NCBI GenBank assembly: GCA_030731745.1
Contig: JANQTJ010000015.1
Location: forward strand, 97,809-161,808
Direction of reading: 5' to 3'
DNA length: 64,000 nt
Source: Flaviramulus sp.
GTDB taxonomy: Bacteria; Bacteroidota; Bacteroidia; Flavobacteriales; Flavobacteriaceae
Positions 35,036 through 44,525 of this stretch are shown here, one piece after another (the first letter of the stretch is position 1; each line of letters starts with the position of its first letter). Below the pieces are notes generated by a model, which worked only from the letters and a program-made list of their open reading frames with translations, was not told where the DNA came from and searched no databases. The position numbers and the translations under genes are program-made.

Positions 35036-36685
35036 TTATGCGAAATAAATATAAATACATACCACAATTAGTGTAATTAAAGCACCAACTATTTTAGTAT
35101 GTTTCCAAGGCGTTATATCAACTTGTTTAGTATATTCCAACTCAAAAGCAGTTACTCTTGGCTTAATCTTACCTATGATTAACATAATGGCGATATTTAA
35201 AACAAACAAAATAGCCATCACATGTAAAAAGTGTGGATATGCACTAGCTTCAACCAACCTTAAAGTTGCCTCATCAGTTACACCAGAAGATTTGGCATTT
35301 TCCAAAGCGGTTTCTACCAAATTTGGACCTAACCAAAATTGACTAAAAATATATAATACAGAACCTGAAATGATACCAATTTTAGCAGCAATTGCTGGAA
35401 CTCTTTTAGTTAAATACCCCACAACTATAATTGTAAATATTGGAATACTATAAATACCATTTATCTGCTGTAAGTAGTTAAATAAACTTCCGGCATTAGC
35501 AATAAGCGGAGCTATAAACATAGCCGCAATGGCTAAACAAATACCAAATATTTTACCATACTTTACAATAGTCTTTTCTTCAGCTTCTTGATTGATGTGT
35601 TGTTTATAAATATCAATTCCAAATAAGGTTACAGAACTGTTTAAAACACTATTAAATGAGCTTAAAATAGCCCCAAACAACACAGCAGCAAAGAAACCAA
35701 CTAACGGTTTTGGCAATACTGCACGCACCAACTCTGGATAAGCCAAATCACTTGAAGATAAACCACCTTCAAAATAATGATACGCAATAATACCTGGTAA
35801 TACTAAAATTAATGGCCCTAAAATTTTTAAAAAAGAAGCTAATAGTAGTCCTTTTTGTCCTTCAGCTAAATTTTTTGCACCTAAAGCTCTTTGTATAATT
35901 TGTTGGTTGGTACCCCAGTAAAATAATTGTACAAGCATCATGCCTGTAAAAATAGTACTAAAAGGCACTTCTTGCCCAGGTTTGCCCATCGAGTGAAATC
36001 TATCAGGATTCGAAGTCATTAAGGTATCTAAACCTGTCATTAAACTACCATCACCAATAGCCATTAAACCAAAAACAGGGATTAAAATACCTCCTATTAA
36101 TAACCCGATTGCATTTATAGAATCTGATACAGCAACCGCTTTTAAACCACCAAATACAGCATATATAGATCCGATAATTCCAATACCCCAAATACAAATT
36201 ACAATAGCGCTTTTATCAGAAACACCTAACATAGTAGGGATATCAAACATACCACTAATCGCCACAGAACCTGAATATAAAATAACTGGTAATAACACAA
36301 TAACGTAACCAGTTAAAAATAGTCCAGATGTAATGGTTTTTGTACTTACATCAAATCGTTTAGATAAAAATTGAGGCACAGTAGTTAGTCCTCCTTTTAA
36401 GTATCTCGGCAATAGATACATAGCCGTTACCACCATGGCTATGGCTGCTAAAGTTTCCCAAGCCATTACAGATAAACCATCTTTGTAAGCACTTCCATTT
36501 AGTCCTACAATCTGTTCTGTAGAGAGGTTTGTTAATAATAAAGACCCTGCTATAACGCCGGCGGTTAAACTTCGACCTCCGAGAAAATATCCATCTGATG
36601 ATTTTTCATCTGTAGATCGTGTTGCGAAATATGAAATGATAGCTACTAATGCCGTAAAGCCAACGAATGAAATTATTCCAATCAT
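35036..36685 (-). CDS. Solute:sodium symporter (SSS family), probable sugar transporter
   Basis: A 549-residue integral membrane protein with about 13-14 hydrophobic helices. The N-terminal part reads DGYFLGGRSLTAGVIAGSLLLTNLSTEQIVGLNGSAYKDGL, and FYWGTNQQIIQRALGAKNLAEGQKG is the SSS signature region, both resembling SGLT-type transporters. It probably couples sodium entry to uptake of glucose or another sugar. It is transcribed toward the glucan locus from a promoter divergent to the next lipoprotein gene. Its link to the glucan genes rests only on position. Confidence 0.88.
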   Translation of the reverse strand: MIGIISFVGFTALVAIISYFATRSTDEKSSDGYFLGGRSLTAGVIAGSLLLTNLSTEQIVGLNGSAYKDGLSVMAWETLAAIAMVVTAMYLLPRYLKGGLTTVPQFLSKRFDVSTKTITSGLFLTGYVIVLLPVILYSGSVAISGMFDIPTMLGVSDKSAIVICIWGIGIIGSIYAVFGGLKAVAVSDSINAIGLLIGGILIPVFGLMAIGDGSLMTGLDTLMTSNPDRFHSMGKPGQEVPFSTIFTGMMLVQLFYWGTNQQIIQRALGAKNLAEGQKGLLLASFLKILGPLILVLPGIIAYHYFEGGLSSSDLAYPELVRAVLPKPLVGFFAAVLFGAILSSFNSVLNSSVTLFGIDIYKQHINQEAEEKTIVKYGKIFGICLAIAAMFIAPLIANAGSLFNYLQQINGIYSIPIFTIIVVGYLTKRVPAIAAKIGIISGSVLYIFSQFWLGPNLVETALENAKSSGVTDEATLRLVEASAYPHFLHVMAILFVLNIAIMLIIGKIKPRVTAFELEYTKQVDITPWKHTKIVGALITLIVVCIYIYFA

Positions 36686-36911
36686 ACTATTTTTTTGTTT
36701 AGTTAAGAAATCAAATATAGAAATTTAATTTTTATAAAGAATTCTAAAAAAACTGACTAATACAAAGTTAATAAGTCTTTGATACTTGCTATTTATAAAT
36801 TATTAGATTGAAATCCATATAATAGCTTACGTATTATTTTTTTAGCTAATTAAATACTAAAACTTAGCTTCAAAAGTTATATTTTTGAGTCATAAACATG
36901 ATATTTAAATA

Positions 36912-38471
36912 ATGAAACGTTCCATATATATTTTTTTATCTATAGGTTTTTTGATGCTATGGAGTTCTTGTAGAAATGATTTTGAGTTTTCACCAAGTAC
37001 AGGAAGTCTTCAGTTTTCAAAAGATACGGTATATTTAGATACTGTTTTTACCAATATTGGTTCTAGCTCTTACAACTTAAAAGTATATAACAGAAGTAGT
37101 GATGATATATTTATTCCTTCGCTAAGATTAGCCTCAGGCGAAACCTCAAATTATAGACTAAGTGTTGATGGTTTACCAGGTAAGGTTTTTGAAAATATTG
37201 AATTATTAGCTAATGATAGTTTATATATTTTTATTGAGTCTACCATTGATATTAATAACTTTACTAACACTAATGGCACTTATTTATATACAGATCAAAT
37301 AGAATTTGATGGCGGTACAAATCTTCAAAAAGTGGAGTTGGTTACGCTCGTAAAAGATGCTGTTTTTATTTACCCTGATAGAAATAATAGTACAAAAGTG
37401 ATAGAAACATTAACACTTAATATAGGTGGTGACTTAGTGGAAACTGATTTACAAGGTCGAGAATTATTACCTTCTGAGCTCACTTTTACAAACAATAAAC
37501 CTTATGTTATTTATGGATTTGCTACAGTTCCTGAGAATGAAACTTTAACTATTGATGCTGGAGCACGTTTATATTTTCATGATAATTCAGGTATCATTGT
37601 ATCCAATGGAGCTTCGTTACAAGTTAATGGTGCTTTTAGTAATAATCAAGAATTACTAGAAAACGAAGTTGTTTTTGAAGGCGATCGTTTAGAACCTAAT
37701 TTTTCAGAGGTACCAGGGCAATGGGGAACTATATGGTTTTTGGATGGAAGTATTAATAATACCATCAACTATGCAACTATTAAAAATGCCACTGTAGGGA
37801 TTTTAAGTGATGGTAATCCTAATGAAACAAATCATAAAGTAATCATTACAAATTCACAAATTTATAATTCTAGCGCTTTTGGTATTTTAGGAAGAAATAC
37901 ATCCATTGCTGGAGAAAATGTTGTTATAAATAATGCAGGCCAATCCTCATTTGCTGGGACTATTGGAGGTAAATATAATTTTACGCATTCCACTTTAGTA
38001 AATTATTGGAATAATGGATTCAGACAATTCCCTTCTGTTTTGATAAATAATTTTATTGTTGATGAAAATAATGTAGCTACTCTAGCCGATTTAACAGAAG
38101 CTAATTTTAATAGTTGTATTATTTACGGTAATGATAATCCGGAAATCATTGTAGATGAAATAGAAGATGATGCCGTTGCTTTCAATTTTAAATTCACCAA
38201 TTGTTTAATTCGTTTTCAAGACAACAACAACAATTTACAAGGACCAAATTACAATTTGAATGATACCAATCATTATGAAGGTAATATTTTTAATGAAGAC
38301 CCTAACTTTTTAAATACTTCTGAAAATAAATTTATTATAGGAGAAACATCAGCTGCTATAAATAAAGGACTATCTGACTTTGCAGCACAAGTTCCTTTTG
38401 ATATTTTAAATATTAATAGAACAACTACCCCAGACATTGGAGCTTACCAACATATCATATTTCCTGAATAA
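36912..38471 (+). CDS. Lipoprotein with parallel beta-helix-like domain, unknown function
   Basis: A 519-residue lipoprotein (signal ending MLWSSC, Cys20). Residues 25-150 look like an Ig-like strand domain (FSKDTVYLDTVFTNIGSSSYNLKVYNRSSDDI). The remainder has regularly spaced short strands with Asn/Gly turns (LYFHDNSGIIVSNGASLQVNGAF, INYATIKNATVGILSDGN, HKVIITNSQIYNSSAFGILGRN) typical of right-handed beta-helix proteins, and ends with a DIGAYQ motif. Enzymatic activity cannot be assigned. It is monocistronic before a shared terminator. Confidence 0.75.
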   Translation: MKRSIYIFLSIGFLMLWSSCRNDFEFSPSTGSLQFSKDTVYLDTVFTNIGSSSYNLKVYNRSSDDIFIPSLRLASGETSNYRLSVDGLPGKVFENIELLANDSLYIFIESTIDINNFTNTNGTYLYTDQIEFDGGTNLQKVELVTLVKDAVFIYPDRNNSTKVIETLTLNIGGDLVETDLQGRELLPSELTFTNNKPYVIYGFATVPENETLTIDAGARLYFHDNSGIIVSNGASLQVNGAFSNNQELLENEVVFEGDRLEPNFSEVPGQWGTIWFLDGSINNTINYATIKNATVGILSDGNPNETNHKVIITNSQIYNSSAFGILGRNTSIAGENVVINNAGQSSFAGTIGGKYNFTHSTLVNYWNNGFRQFPSVLINNFIVDENNVATLADLTEANFNSCIIYGNDNPEIIVDEIEDDAVAFNFKFTNCLIRFQDNNNNLQGPNYNLNDTNHYEGNIFNEDPNFLNTSENKFIIGETSAAINKGLSDFAAQVPFDILNINRTTTPDIGAYQHIIFPE

Positions 38472-38486
38472 TTTTATATTATTGAA

Positions 38487-38518
38487 TAAAAAAATCCTGC
38501 TTAAAACAGGATTTTTTT
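38487..38518. terminator. Bidirectional terminator between lipoprotein gene and glyA
   Basis: The stem AATCCTG / CAGGATT (extended by A/T pairs to about 11 bp) around TTAAAA is flanked by A-runs on the left and T-runs on the right, so it suits both converging genes. Confidence 0.88.
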
Positions 38519-38538
38519 ATTCTCTATGTTTATAAAAG

Positions 38539-39810
38539 TTAAACAAACAACGGTTTATCTTTCATCATGGCATTTACTTTTTCTTTTACAGTTTCTAGAA
38601 TTGCTTCGTTATCAAAATTTGTAATCACCTCATCAATCAAATCTACAATTTTAACCATATCAGCTTCTTTTAAACCACGCGTTGTTACTGCAGCAGTTCC
38701 TAAACGGATTCCTGAAGTTACAAAAGGTGATTTATCATCAAAGGGTACCATATTCTTGTTAGCTGTAATATCAGCTTTCACAAGTGCTTGTTCAGCATCT
38801 TTACCAGAAACGTTTTTATTACGTAAATCTATTAACATCATATGATTATCTGTTCCACCAGAAATTATATGATAATCTTTGTCTACTAGTGCTTTAGCCA
38901 TGGCAGCAGCATTATTTTTAACTTGTAATTGATAATGCAAAAACTCATCAGTTAAAGCTTCACCAAATGCAATAGCTTTAGCGGCAATAATGTGCTCTAA
39001 TGGTCCTCCCTGATTTCCTGGAAAAACGGCAGAATCCAATAAAGATGACATTTTTTTCAAGCTACCATTTTTTAAAGTTAGACCAAACGGATTATCAAAA
39101 TCTTTACCCATCATTATCATACCTCCTCTTGGTCCTCTCAAAGTTTTATGAGTAGTAGTGGTTACAATATGACAATGAGGAAGCGGATCGTTTAAAATCC
39201 CTTTAGCAATTAAACCAGCAGGATGTGATATATCTGCTAATAGAATTGCTCCTACACTATCAGCAATAACTCTAAAACGTTTAAAATCAATATCGCGAGA
39301 ATAAGCAGAAGCGCCTGCAATAATTAACTTTGGCTGCTCTTTTGTTGCAATTTCTTGAATTTTATCATAATTCAAAACACCTGTCTCCTCTTCTACTCCA
39401 TAAAAAGACGGCACATATAATTTACCTGAGAAATTAACAGGAGACCCATGAGTTAAATGGCCACCATGTGACAAATCAAAACCTAAAATTTTATCTCCAG
39501 CATTCAAACACGCATGGTAAACAGCAGTATTTGCTTGACTTCCAGAATGTGGTTGGACATTAACATATTCTGCTCCAAACAAAGTTTTAGCTCTATCAAT
39601 AGCAATTTGCTCAACTTCATCAACTACTTCACAACCCCCATAATAGCGTTTTCCTGGGTAGCCTTCAGCGTATTTATTGGTTAATACAGAACCAGCAGCT
39701 TCCATAACTTGTTCACTAACAAAATTCTCAGATGCTATAAGTTCTATTCCGTGAAGTTGACGCTCTTTTTCAGCTTCAATTAGTTCAAAAATTTGTTCGT
39801 CGCGTTGCAT
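38539..39810 (-). CDS. glyA: Serine hydroxymethyltransferase
   Basis: A 423-residue PLP enzyme interconverting serine and glycine with tetrahydrofolate. Landmarks are [10 protein letters not shown] near the N-terminus, [49 protein letters not shown], and the PLP-lysine region [15 protein letters not shown]. The length is normal. It is transcribed alone, divergent from fahA. Confidence 0.98.
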   Translation of the reverse strand: MQRDEQIFELIEAEKERQLHGIELIASENFVSEQVMEAAGSVLTNKYAEGYPGKRYYGGCEVVDEVEQIAIDRAKTLFGAEYVNVQPHSGSQANTAVYHACLNAGDKILGFDLSHGGHLTHGSPVNFSGKLYVPSFYGVEEETGVLNYDKIQEIATKEQPKLIIAGASAYSRDIDFKRFRVIADSVGAILLADISHPAGLIAKGILNDPLPHCHIVTTTTHKTLRGPRGGMIMMGKDFDNPFGLTLKNGSLKKMSSLLDSAVFPGNQGGPLEHIIAAKAIAFGEALTDEFLHYQLQVKNNAAAMAKALVDKDYHIISGGTDNHMMLIDLRNKNVSGKDAEQALVKADITANKNMVPFDDKSPFVTSGIRLGTAAVTTRGLKEADMVKIVDLIDEVITNFDNEAILETVKEKVNAMMKDKPLFV

Positions 39811-40012
39811 ATATTTAATTTCTTGTTAAATGTTGCGCAAAAATATGAAATACATTAGTTAAATCCTTTAAAAAATATATATTTACTATGAAGTTTTTAA
39901 CCATTTTATTAACGGTTAAACGAATCCTAGATTTTCTTTGTTTTTTTCTTTTAAAATAAAAAAAATGTGTAGGTTTGATAAGAATTCAATAACAATAATC
40001 TAAAATAGAGTT

Positions 40013-41296
40013 ATGCGTTTATCAGCTAACAATCCAGATAGAAAGTCATGGTTACATGTCGACAAAAATTCAGATTTCCCAATACAAAACATCCCTTTTG
40101 GTGTGTTTTTAACTCGTGATGACATCATTACTATTGGAACCAGAATTGGTGATACTGCAATTGATTTAGGTGCATTACACCAATTAGGATATTTTGAAGG
40201 AATTCCTTTAACGGATGATATTTTCCTTCAAGACACATTAAACGATTTTATAGCAGATGGCCGTAAAACATGGCGCTCTGTAAGAGATCGAATTGCCGAA
40301 ATATTTGATAGTAATAACGATGTTTTAAAACAAAACAAACGACACAAAGAAATAGTTTTATTTCGTTTAGATGAAATTGAAATGCAATTACCTGTTCAAA
40401 TTGGCGATTATACAGATTTTTACTCAAGTATAGAACATGCAACTAATGTAGGCACAATGTTTAGAGATCCAGATAATGCACTTTTACCTAATTGGCTACA
40501 TATTCCAGTTGGTTATCATGGCAGAAGTTCTTCTGTAATTCCTTCCGGAATCCCAGTACATCGTCCACAAGGTCAAACCTTACCAAACGGAGCCACAGAA
40601 CCTGTTTTTGGACCAAGTCAATTAGTTGATTTTGAATTAGAAATGGCTTTTATTACCACAGATGCTAACGATTTAGGAGAACCCATCCCAATTGAAGAAG
40701 CGGAAGAATACATATTTGGACTGGTTTTATTAAATGACTGGAGTGCACGCGATATTCAAAAATGGGAATACGTGCCATTAGGTCCATTTTTAGCGAAAAA
40801 CTTTGCGACTTCTATTTCACCATGGATTGTAACTTTAGATGCCTTAGAGCCTTACAGAGTTGAAAGCCCAAAACCTTTAAAACCACAATTGGATTATTTA
40901 AAATATAAGGGGGAGAAAAGTTTTGATATTAATTTGGAAGTAGCTATTCGTCCAAAAGGCGCTAAAGAAACTGTAGTTACCAATTCTAATTTTAAACATA
41001 TGTATTGGAATATTTCTCAACAATTAGCGCATCATACCATAAATGGTTGCCCAATAAACTCTGGAGATATGATGGGAAGTGGAACTATTTCAGGACCAAC
41101 ACCAGACTCTTACGGTTCCATGTTAGAATTAACTTGGAGAGGTGAAAAACCAATTAAAATGAAAGATGGTAGCGAACGTAAATTTATAAATGATAACGAT
41201 ACTGTTATTATGAGAGGTTATTGTGAGAAAGATGGCACTCGTATTGGTTTTGGAGAGGTTTCTACAAAATTACTTCCTGTTTACAGTAAAAAATAA
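40013..41296 (+). CDS. fahA: Fumarylacetoacetase
   Basis: A 427-residue enzyme performing the last step of tyrosine degradation, cleaving fumarylacetoacetate to fumarate and acetoacetate. It has the short N-terminal SH3-like domain (FGVFLTRDDIITIGTRIGDTAIDLGAL) and the FAH core: FYSSIEHATNVGTMFRD, PVGYHGRSSSVI with the catalytic His, DFELEMAFI with metal-binding acidic residues, and NDWSARDIQKWEYVPLGPFLAKNFATSISPW. It is a single gene; no other tyrosine-pathway gene lies nearby. Confidence 0.97.
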   Translation: MRLSANNPDRKSWLHVDKNSDFPIQNIPFGVFLTRDDIITIGTRIGDTAIDLGALHQLGYFEGIPLTDDIFLQDTLNDFIADGRKTWRSVRDRIAEIFDSNNDVLKQNKRHKEIVLFRLDEIEMQLPVQIGDYTDFYSSIEHATNVGTMFRDPDNALLPNWLHIPVGYHGRSSSVIPSGIPVHRPQGQTLPNGATEPVFGPSQLVDFELEMAFITTDANDLGEPIPIEEAEEYIFGLVLLNDWSARDIQKWEYVPLGPFLAKNFATSISPWIVTLDALEPYRVESPKPLKPQLDYLKYKGEKSFDINLEVAIRPKGAKETVVTNSNFKHMYWNISQQLAHHTINGCPINSGDMMGSGTISGPTPDSYGSMLELTWRGEKPIKMKDGSERKFINDNDTVIMRGYCEKDGTRIGFGEVSTKLLPVYSKK

Positions 41297-41411
41297 ATTA
41301 GTCTTACTTAAAAAAAAATACATTTAATCGGATTTATTAGTATTTTATCTGATATTTTATTATTTTGGCACTTTTATTGGATACATATCCAGTAAACCAA
41401 AATCTAAAAAA

Positions 41412-42587
41412 ATGAAAAAAATACTACCCTTTTTATTTATTTTATTATTATTCTTAGCGTGTAGCACTAGTAAAAAAATTGAAAAAGCTGTAAGCGTTGG
41501 GAATTATGATGCAGCAATTTCTGATGCTATTGGTAAATTACGTACAAATAAAGAAAAAAGAGGAAAAGCAGAATTTATTCTAATGCTTAAAGATGCTTAT
41601 ACAAAAGCAACAGCGCGCGATTTAAACAATATTGATTTTTTCAAAAAAGACAATAATCCTGAAAATTATATTGGTATTTATGATGCCTATGTAGCTTTAG
41701 ATAATAGGCAAGAACGTATCAAACCTTTACTGCCCTTGTTTGTTAACGAAAAAGAAGTTGTTTTCAATTTTAACGACTACAATAGTCAAATTATTAGTTT
41801 TAAAAATAGTGCTTCAGAGCAGCTTTATAAAAATGCAACAGCCTTATTAAAATCTAATAATAAATTAGATTTTAGAGATGCGTACAATAATTTAAGAGAC
41901 CTAGAAGACATTAACCCAAACTTTAAAGATGTACGTTATTTAATGGATGTTGCCCATAATAAGGGTGTCGATTTTGTTTTGGTTGATATGGTTAATGATA
42001 CTAGAAAAGTAATTCCAACACGATTAGAAAACGATTTATTAAACTTTAGTAGTTATGGCTTAAATAACTTTTGGGCAGTTTACCATGGAACACCAGAAGA
42101 AAATATTGCTTACGACTTTAATATGCGTGTTAATTTAAGAGATATCAAGATATCGCCAGAACAAATTAAAGAACGTCAGGTTATTAAAGAAAAACAAGTT
42201 GCTGATGGAAAAATAGATTTAATTGAAAACGGCAGGGTAGTAAAAGATAGTTTAGGTAATGCTATTAAAATAGACAATATGAAAACTGTTCGTTGTGAGT
42301 ATTATGAGTTTACACAATTTAAAGCAACCCAAGTTACTGGCAATGTAGAATATGTAAATTTAAAAACCAATCAATTAGTAGATGCTTTCCCTGTAACTAG
42401 TGAATTTGTTTTCCAGCATATTTATGCAACATCAAATGGAGATAGACGTGCTTTAGAGACGAATTTGATTCCTTTTTTAGAAAGACGTGCCGTTCCTTTT
42501 CCTACAGAAGAGCAAATGATTTACGATACTGCTGAAGATTTAAAACTTCAAATAAAGAATATTATTAATTCTTACACGCTCAATTAA
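41412..42587 (+). CDS. Hypothetical lipoprotein (helical N-terminal half)
   Basis: A 391-residue lipoprotein (signal MKKILPFLFILLLFLAC, Cys17). The N-terminal half is helical and resembles a short TPR-like region (EKAVSVGNYDAAISDAIGKLRTNKEKRGKAEFILMLKDAY, NNLRDLEDINPNFKDVRYLMDVA). The C-terminal half is strand-rich (VNLRDIKISPEQI, YYEFTQFKATQVTGNVEYVNLKTNQLVDAFPV). No family name or catalytic motif is recognised; it is typical of conserved flavobacterial lipoproteins. Confidence 0.75.
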   Translation: MKKILPFLFILLLFLACSTSKKIEKAVSVGNYDAAISDAIGKLRTNKEKRGKAEFILMLKDAYTKATARDLNNIDFFKKDNNPENYIGIYDAYVALDNRQERIKPLLPLFVNEKEVVFNFNDYNSQIISFKNSASEQLYKNATALLKSNNKLDFRDAYNNLRDLEDINPNFKDVRYLMDVAHNKGVDFVLVDMVNDTRKVIPTRLENDLLNFSSYGLNNFWAVYHGTPEENIAYDFNMRVNLRDIKISPEQIKERQVIKEKQVADGKIDLIENGRVVKDSLGNAIKIDNMKTVRCEYYEFTQFKATQVTGNVEYVNLKTNQLVDAFPVTSEFVFQHIYATSNGDRRALETNLIPFLERRAVPFPTEEQMIYDTAEDLKLQIKNIINSYTLN

Positions 42588-42666
42588 GTAAAAAAAACAC
42601 AAATTACCTTGTGTGTTTATAGTTTTAAATTTATCTTAGTCGTGATTAATTAAAAAAACTAACCAA

Positions 42667-42810
42667 ATGGAAGCGTATTGCGTAAAATGTAAATCAAAAA
42701 AAGAAATGAAAGATGCAGCTGAAACTACTATGAAAAATGGTAGAAAAGCTATGAAAGGTAAATGTCCTACTTGTGGTACAGGTATGTTCAGAATCATGGG
42801 TAAAGCCTAA
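42667..42810 (+). CDS. DUF5679-like small zinc-ribbon protein (47 aa)
   Basis: A 47-residue frame, MEAYCVKCKSKKEM at the start and KGKCPTCGTGMFRIMGKA at the end. The two C-x2-C pairs form a rubredoxin-like zinc knuckle, as in the DUF5679 family. The ATG follows an AACCAA leader and the gene is closed by a strong terminator. Function unknown. Confidence 0.85.
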   Translation: MEAYCVKCKSKKEMKDAAETTMKNGRKAMKGKCPTCGTGMFRIMGKA

Positions 42811-42830
42811 ACATCTTCTTAAAAAGTATA

Positions 42831-42864
42831 AAAAAAACTCCTAAAACATCTTAGGAGTTTTTTT
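42831..42864. terminator. Terminator after the zinc-ribbon gene
   Basis: AAAAACTCCTAA (42833-42844) pairs with TTAGGAGTTTTT (42851-42862) around a 6-base loop, with flanking A- and T-runs, so it may also serve the converging hydrolase gene. Confidence 0.9.
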
Positions 42865-42917
42865 ATTAAATTATTTTAAAACTTTAAATAACTAGACTCT
42901 ATTTAATCAAAAATACT

Positions 42918-44315
42918 TCAATTCATTTGATTTACTATCCAATTCATAATATCCACTAAAACAACTGGCGAAAAAGTTTGCTCGATTTTTCCATATTCTG
43001 TGGGAGATCCTGTTTCAGATTCTTGAAACAGATGATTCAAATTTGGATATTCTTTAATAGTTACGTTTTTATTTCCGCCATCAGTAAGTGCACTTTTTAT
43101 AGCAGTTAAATTCTCGTTTGATGGTACTTGCAAATCTTTTTTACCATTAATTGCAAAAACTGGGCACTTCACATTTTCTAAAATCGATTTTGGGTTAAAT
43201 TTTAAAAAATATCGCATCCATGATGAAGTAAAGGTTTTAATAAATACATCAAAATCCTTAGCTTTCATTTGTTTTGCTAGCGTCTCTGGATTATCATTCA
43301 TTTGTTTTTCTATGAAATCAGATAATTCAGATTCAATTTCTTCTTTACTACCATCTTTCACCACAATATCCAAACTTCTTTTTAAAAAATCTAATTCTTT
43401 CTGCAAATCAGATGCATGTGCACCGTTAGCTTTATTGATTAGTTCTGTTTGTAACATCACAATATCGTAACCTGAAATACCCGGACCCGCTAATAAAACT
43501 ATAAAACTTACATCTTTGGATTTTGAAGCAATCATAGGGGCTATCATTCCACCTTCACTATGCCCAATTAAACCAATATTATTTTTATTAATATCTTTTC
43601 TTGTTTTTAAATACTCGATAGCACTTTCAACATCAGTAGCTAGATCAGCAGTTGTAGCAGAATTAAAATCGCCACTTGATTTTGCTACACCTCTGTCATC
43701 ATATCGCAACACAGCAATACCATTTTTGGTTAAATAATCAGCAATTACTAAAAATGGCTTATGTCCAAATAGTTCTTCATCCCTGTTTTGTGGCCCACTT
43801 CCAGATATTAAAATGACGACTGGAGAATCAGTGGTGTTTTTTGGTATAGTTAAAGTCCCCGATAATATAATATTTGCCTCTGTGTTTTCAAAACAAACCT
43901 CTTCTATATTATAGGGATAAGGTGGTTTTGGTTCTTGTGGTTTATTTATAAGTTGTTTTTCTATAGTATTTCTAGATAAATCCATAGGAAATTCTTGTCC
44001 TGCTTGTTTAAAAGTTCCAATAACCAATTTCCCTTTTAATTCGCCAACATAAATAATAGTTAAGCTTGGAATTTCAAAAGTGATTATAGAATCTTTAAAA
44101 GTGGTTTTTGCAACTGGTATACCTGTTGCACCTTGGTCTGGGCTATCCATTGTAGAAGTAAATCCGTCTTCTGTTTTATTCACATCAAAATCAAGACGCA
44201 ATTGAATACCTTGTACTTTTAAAACCCCATGCCACTGCCCTGTTACATCTTGTGCAGGTAAAAGATAAACAGAAAGGATTGAAATGAGTAAAATTAAAGA
44301 TTGCTTCATAATCAA
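42918..44315 (-). CDS. Exported alpha/beta hydrolase (serine peptidase or esterase-like)
   Basis: A 465-residue secreted protein (signal MIMKQSLILLISILSVYLLPAQ). A short N-terminal strand domain (QWHGVLKVQGIQLRLDFDVN) is followed from about residue 140 by an alpha/beta hydrolase fold: VVILISGSGPQNRDEE, VLRYDDRGVAKSSGDF, the nucleophile elbow GLIGHSEGGMIAP, and late Asp and His in FAINGKKDLQVPSNEN and YPNLNHLFQESETG. This architecture is common in Bacteroidota and is variously called serine aminopeptidase or acyl hydrolase; the substrate is unknown. It is transcribed alone. Confidence 0.88.
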   Translation of the reverse strand: MIMKQSLILLISILSVYLLPAQDVTGQWHGVLKVQGIQLRLDFDVNKTEDGFTSTMDSPDQGATGIPVAKTTFKDSIITFEIPSLTIIYVGELKGKLVIGTFKQAGQEFPMDLSRNTIEKQLINKPQEPKPPYPYNIEEVCFENTEANIILSGTLTIPKNTTDSPVVILISGSGPQNRDEELFGHKPFLVIADYLTKNGIAVLRYDDRGVAKSSGDFNSATTADLATDVESAIEYLKTRKDINKNNIGLIGHSEGGMIAPMIASKSKDVSFIVLLAGPGISGYDIVMLQTELINKANGAHASDLQKELDFLKRSLDIVVKDGSKEEIESELSDFIEKQMNDNPETLAKQMKAKDFDVFIKTFTSSWMRYFLKFNPKSILENVKCPVFAINGKKDLQVPSNENLTAIKSALTDGGNKNVTIKEYPNLNHLFQESETGSPTEYGKIEQTFSPVVLVDIMNWIVNQMN

Positions 44316-44525
44316 GGTGTATTTTGGTTTGTTTATTAAAGACTATATGAAGTGACTTAGATATTTTACTAAATTTAATATTTAGCCAAGAATAAATCAA
44401 TTAATTTAAACTTATTAAACTTTAGTTTTTTTATTATCTAATATTCTTTTCCTCAATCAAATCTATAATTTAAAACTCACAAAATCAATATGTAATTCTA
44501 GTTACTTTTAAAGAGTTTTAAACAG

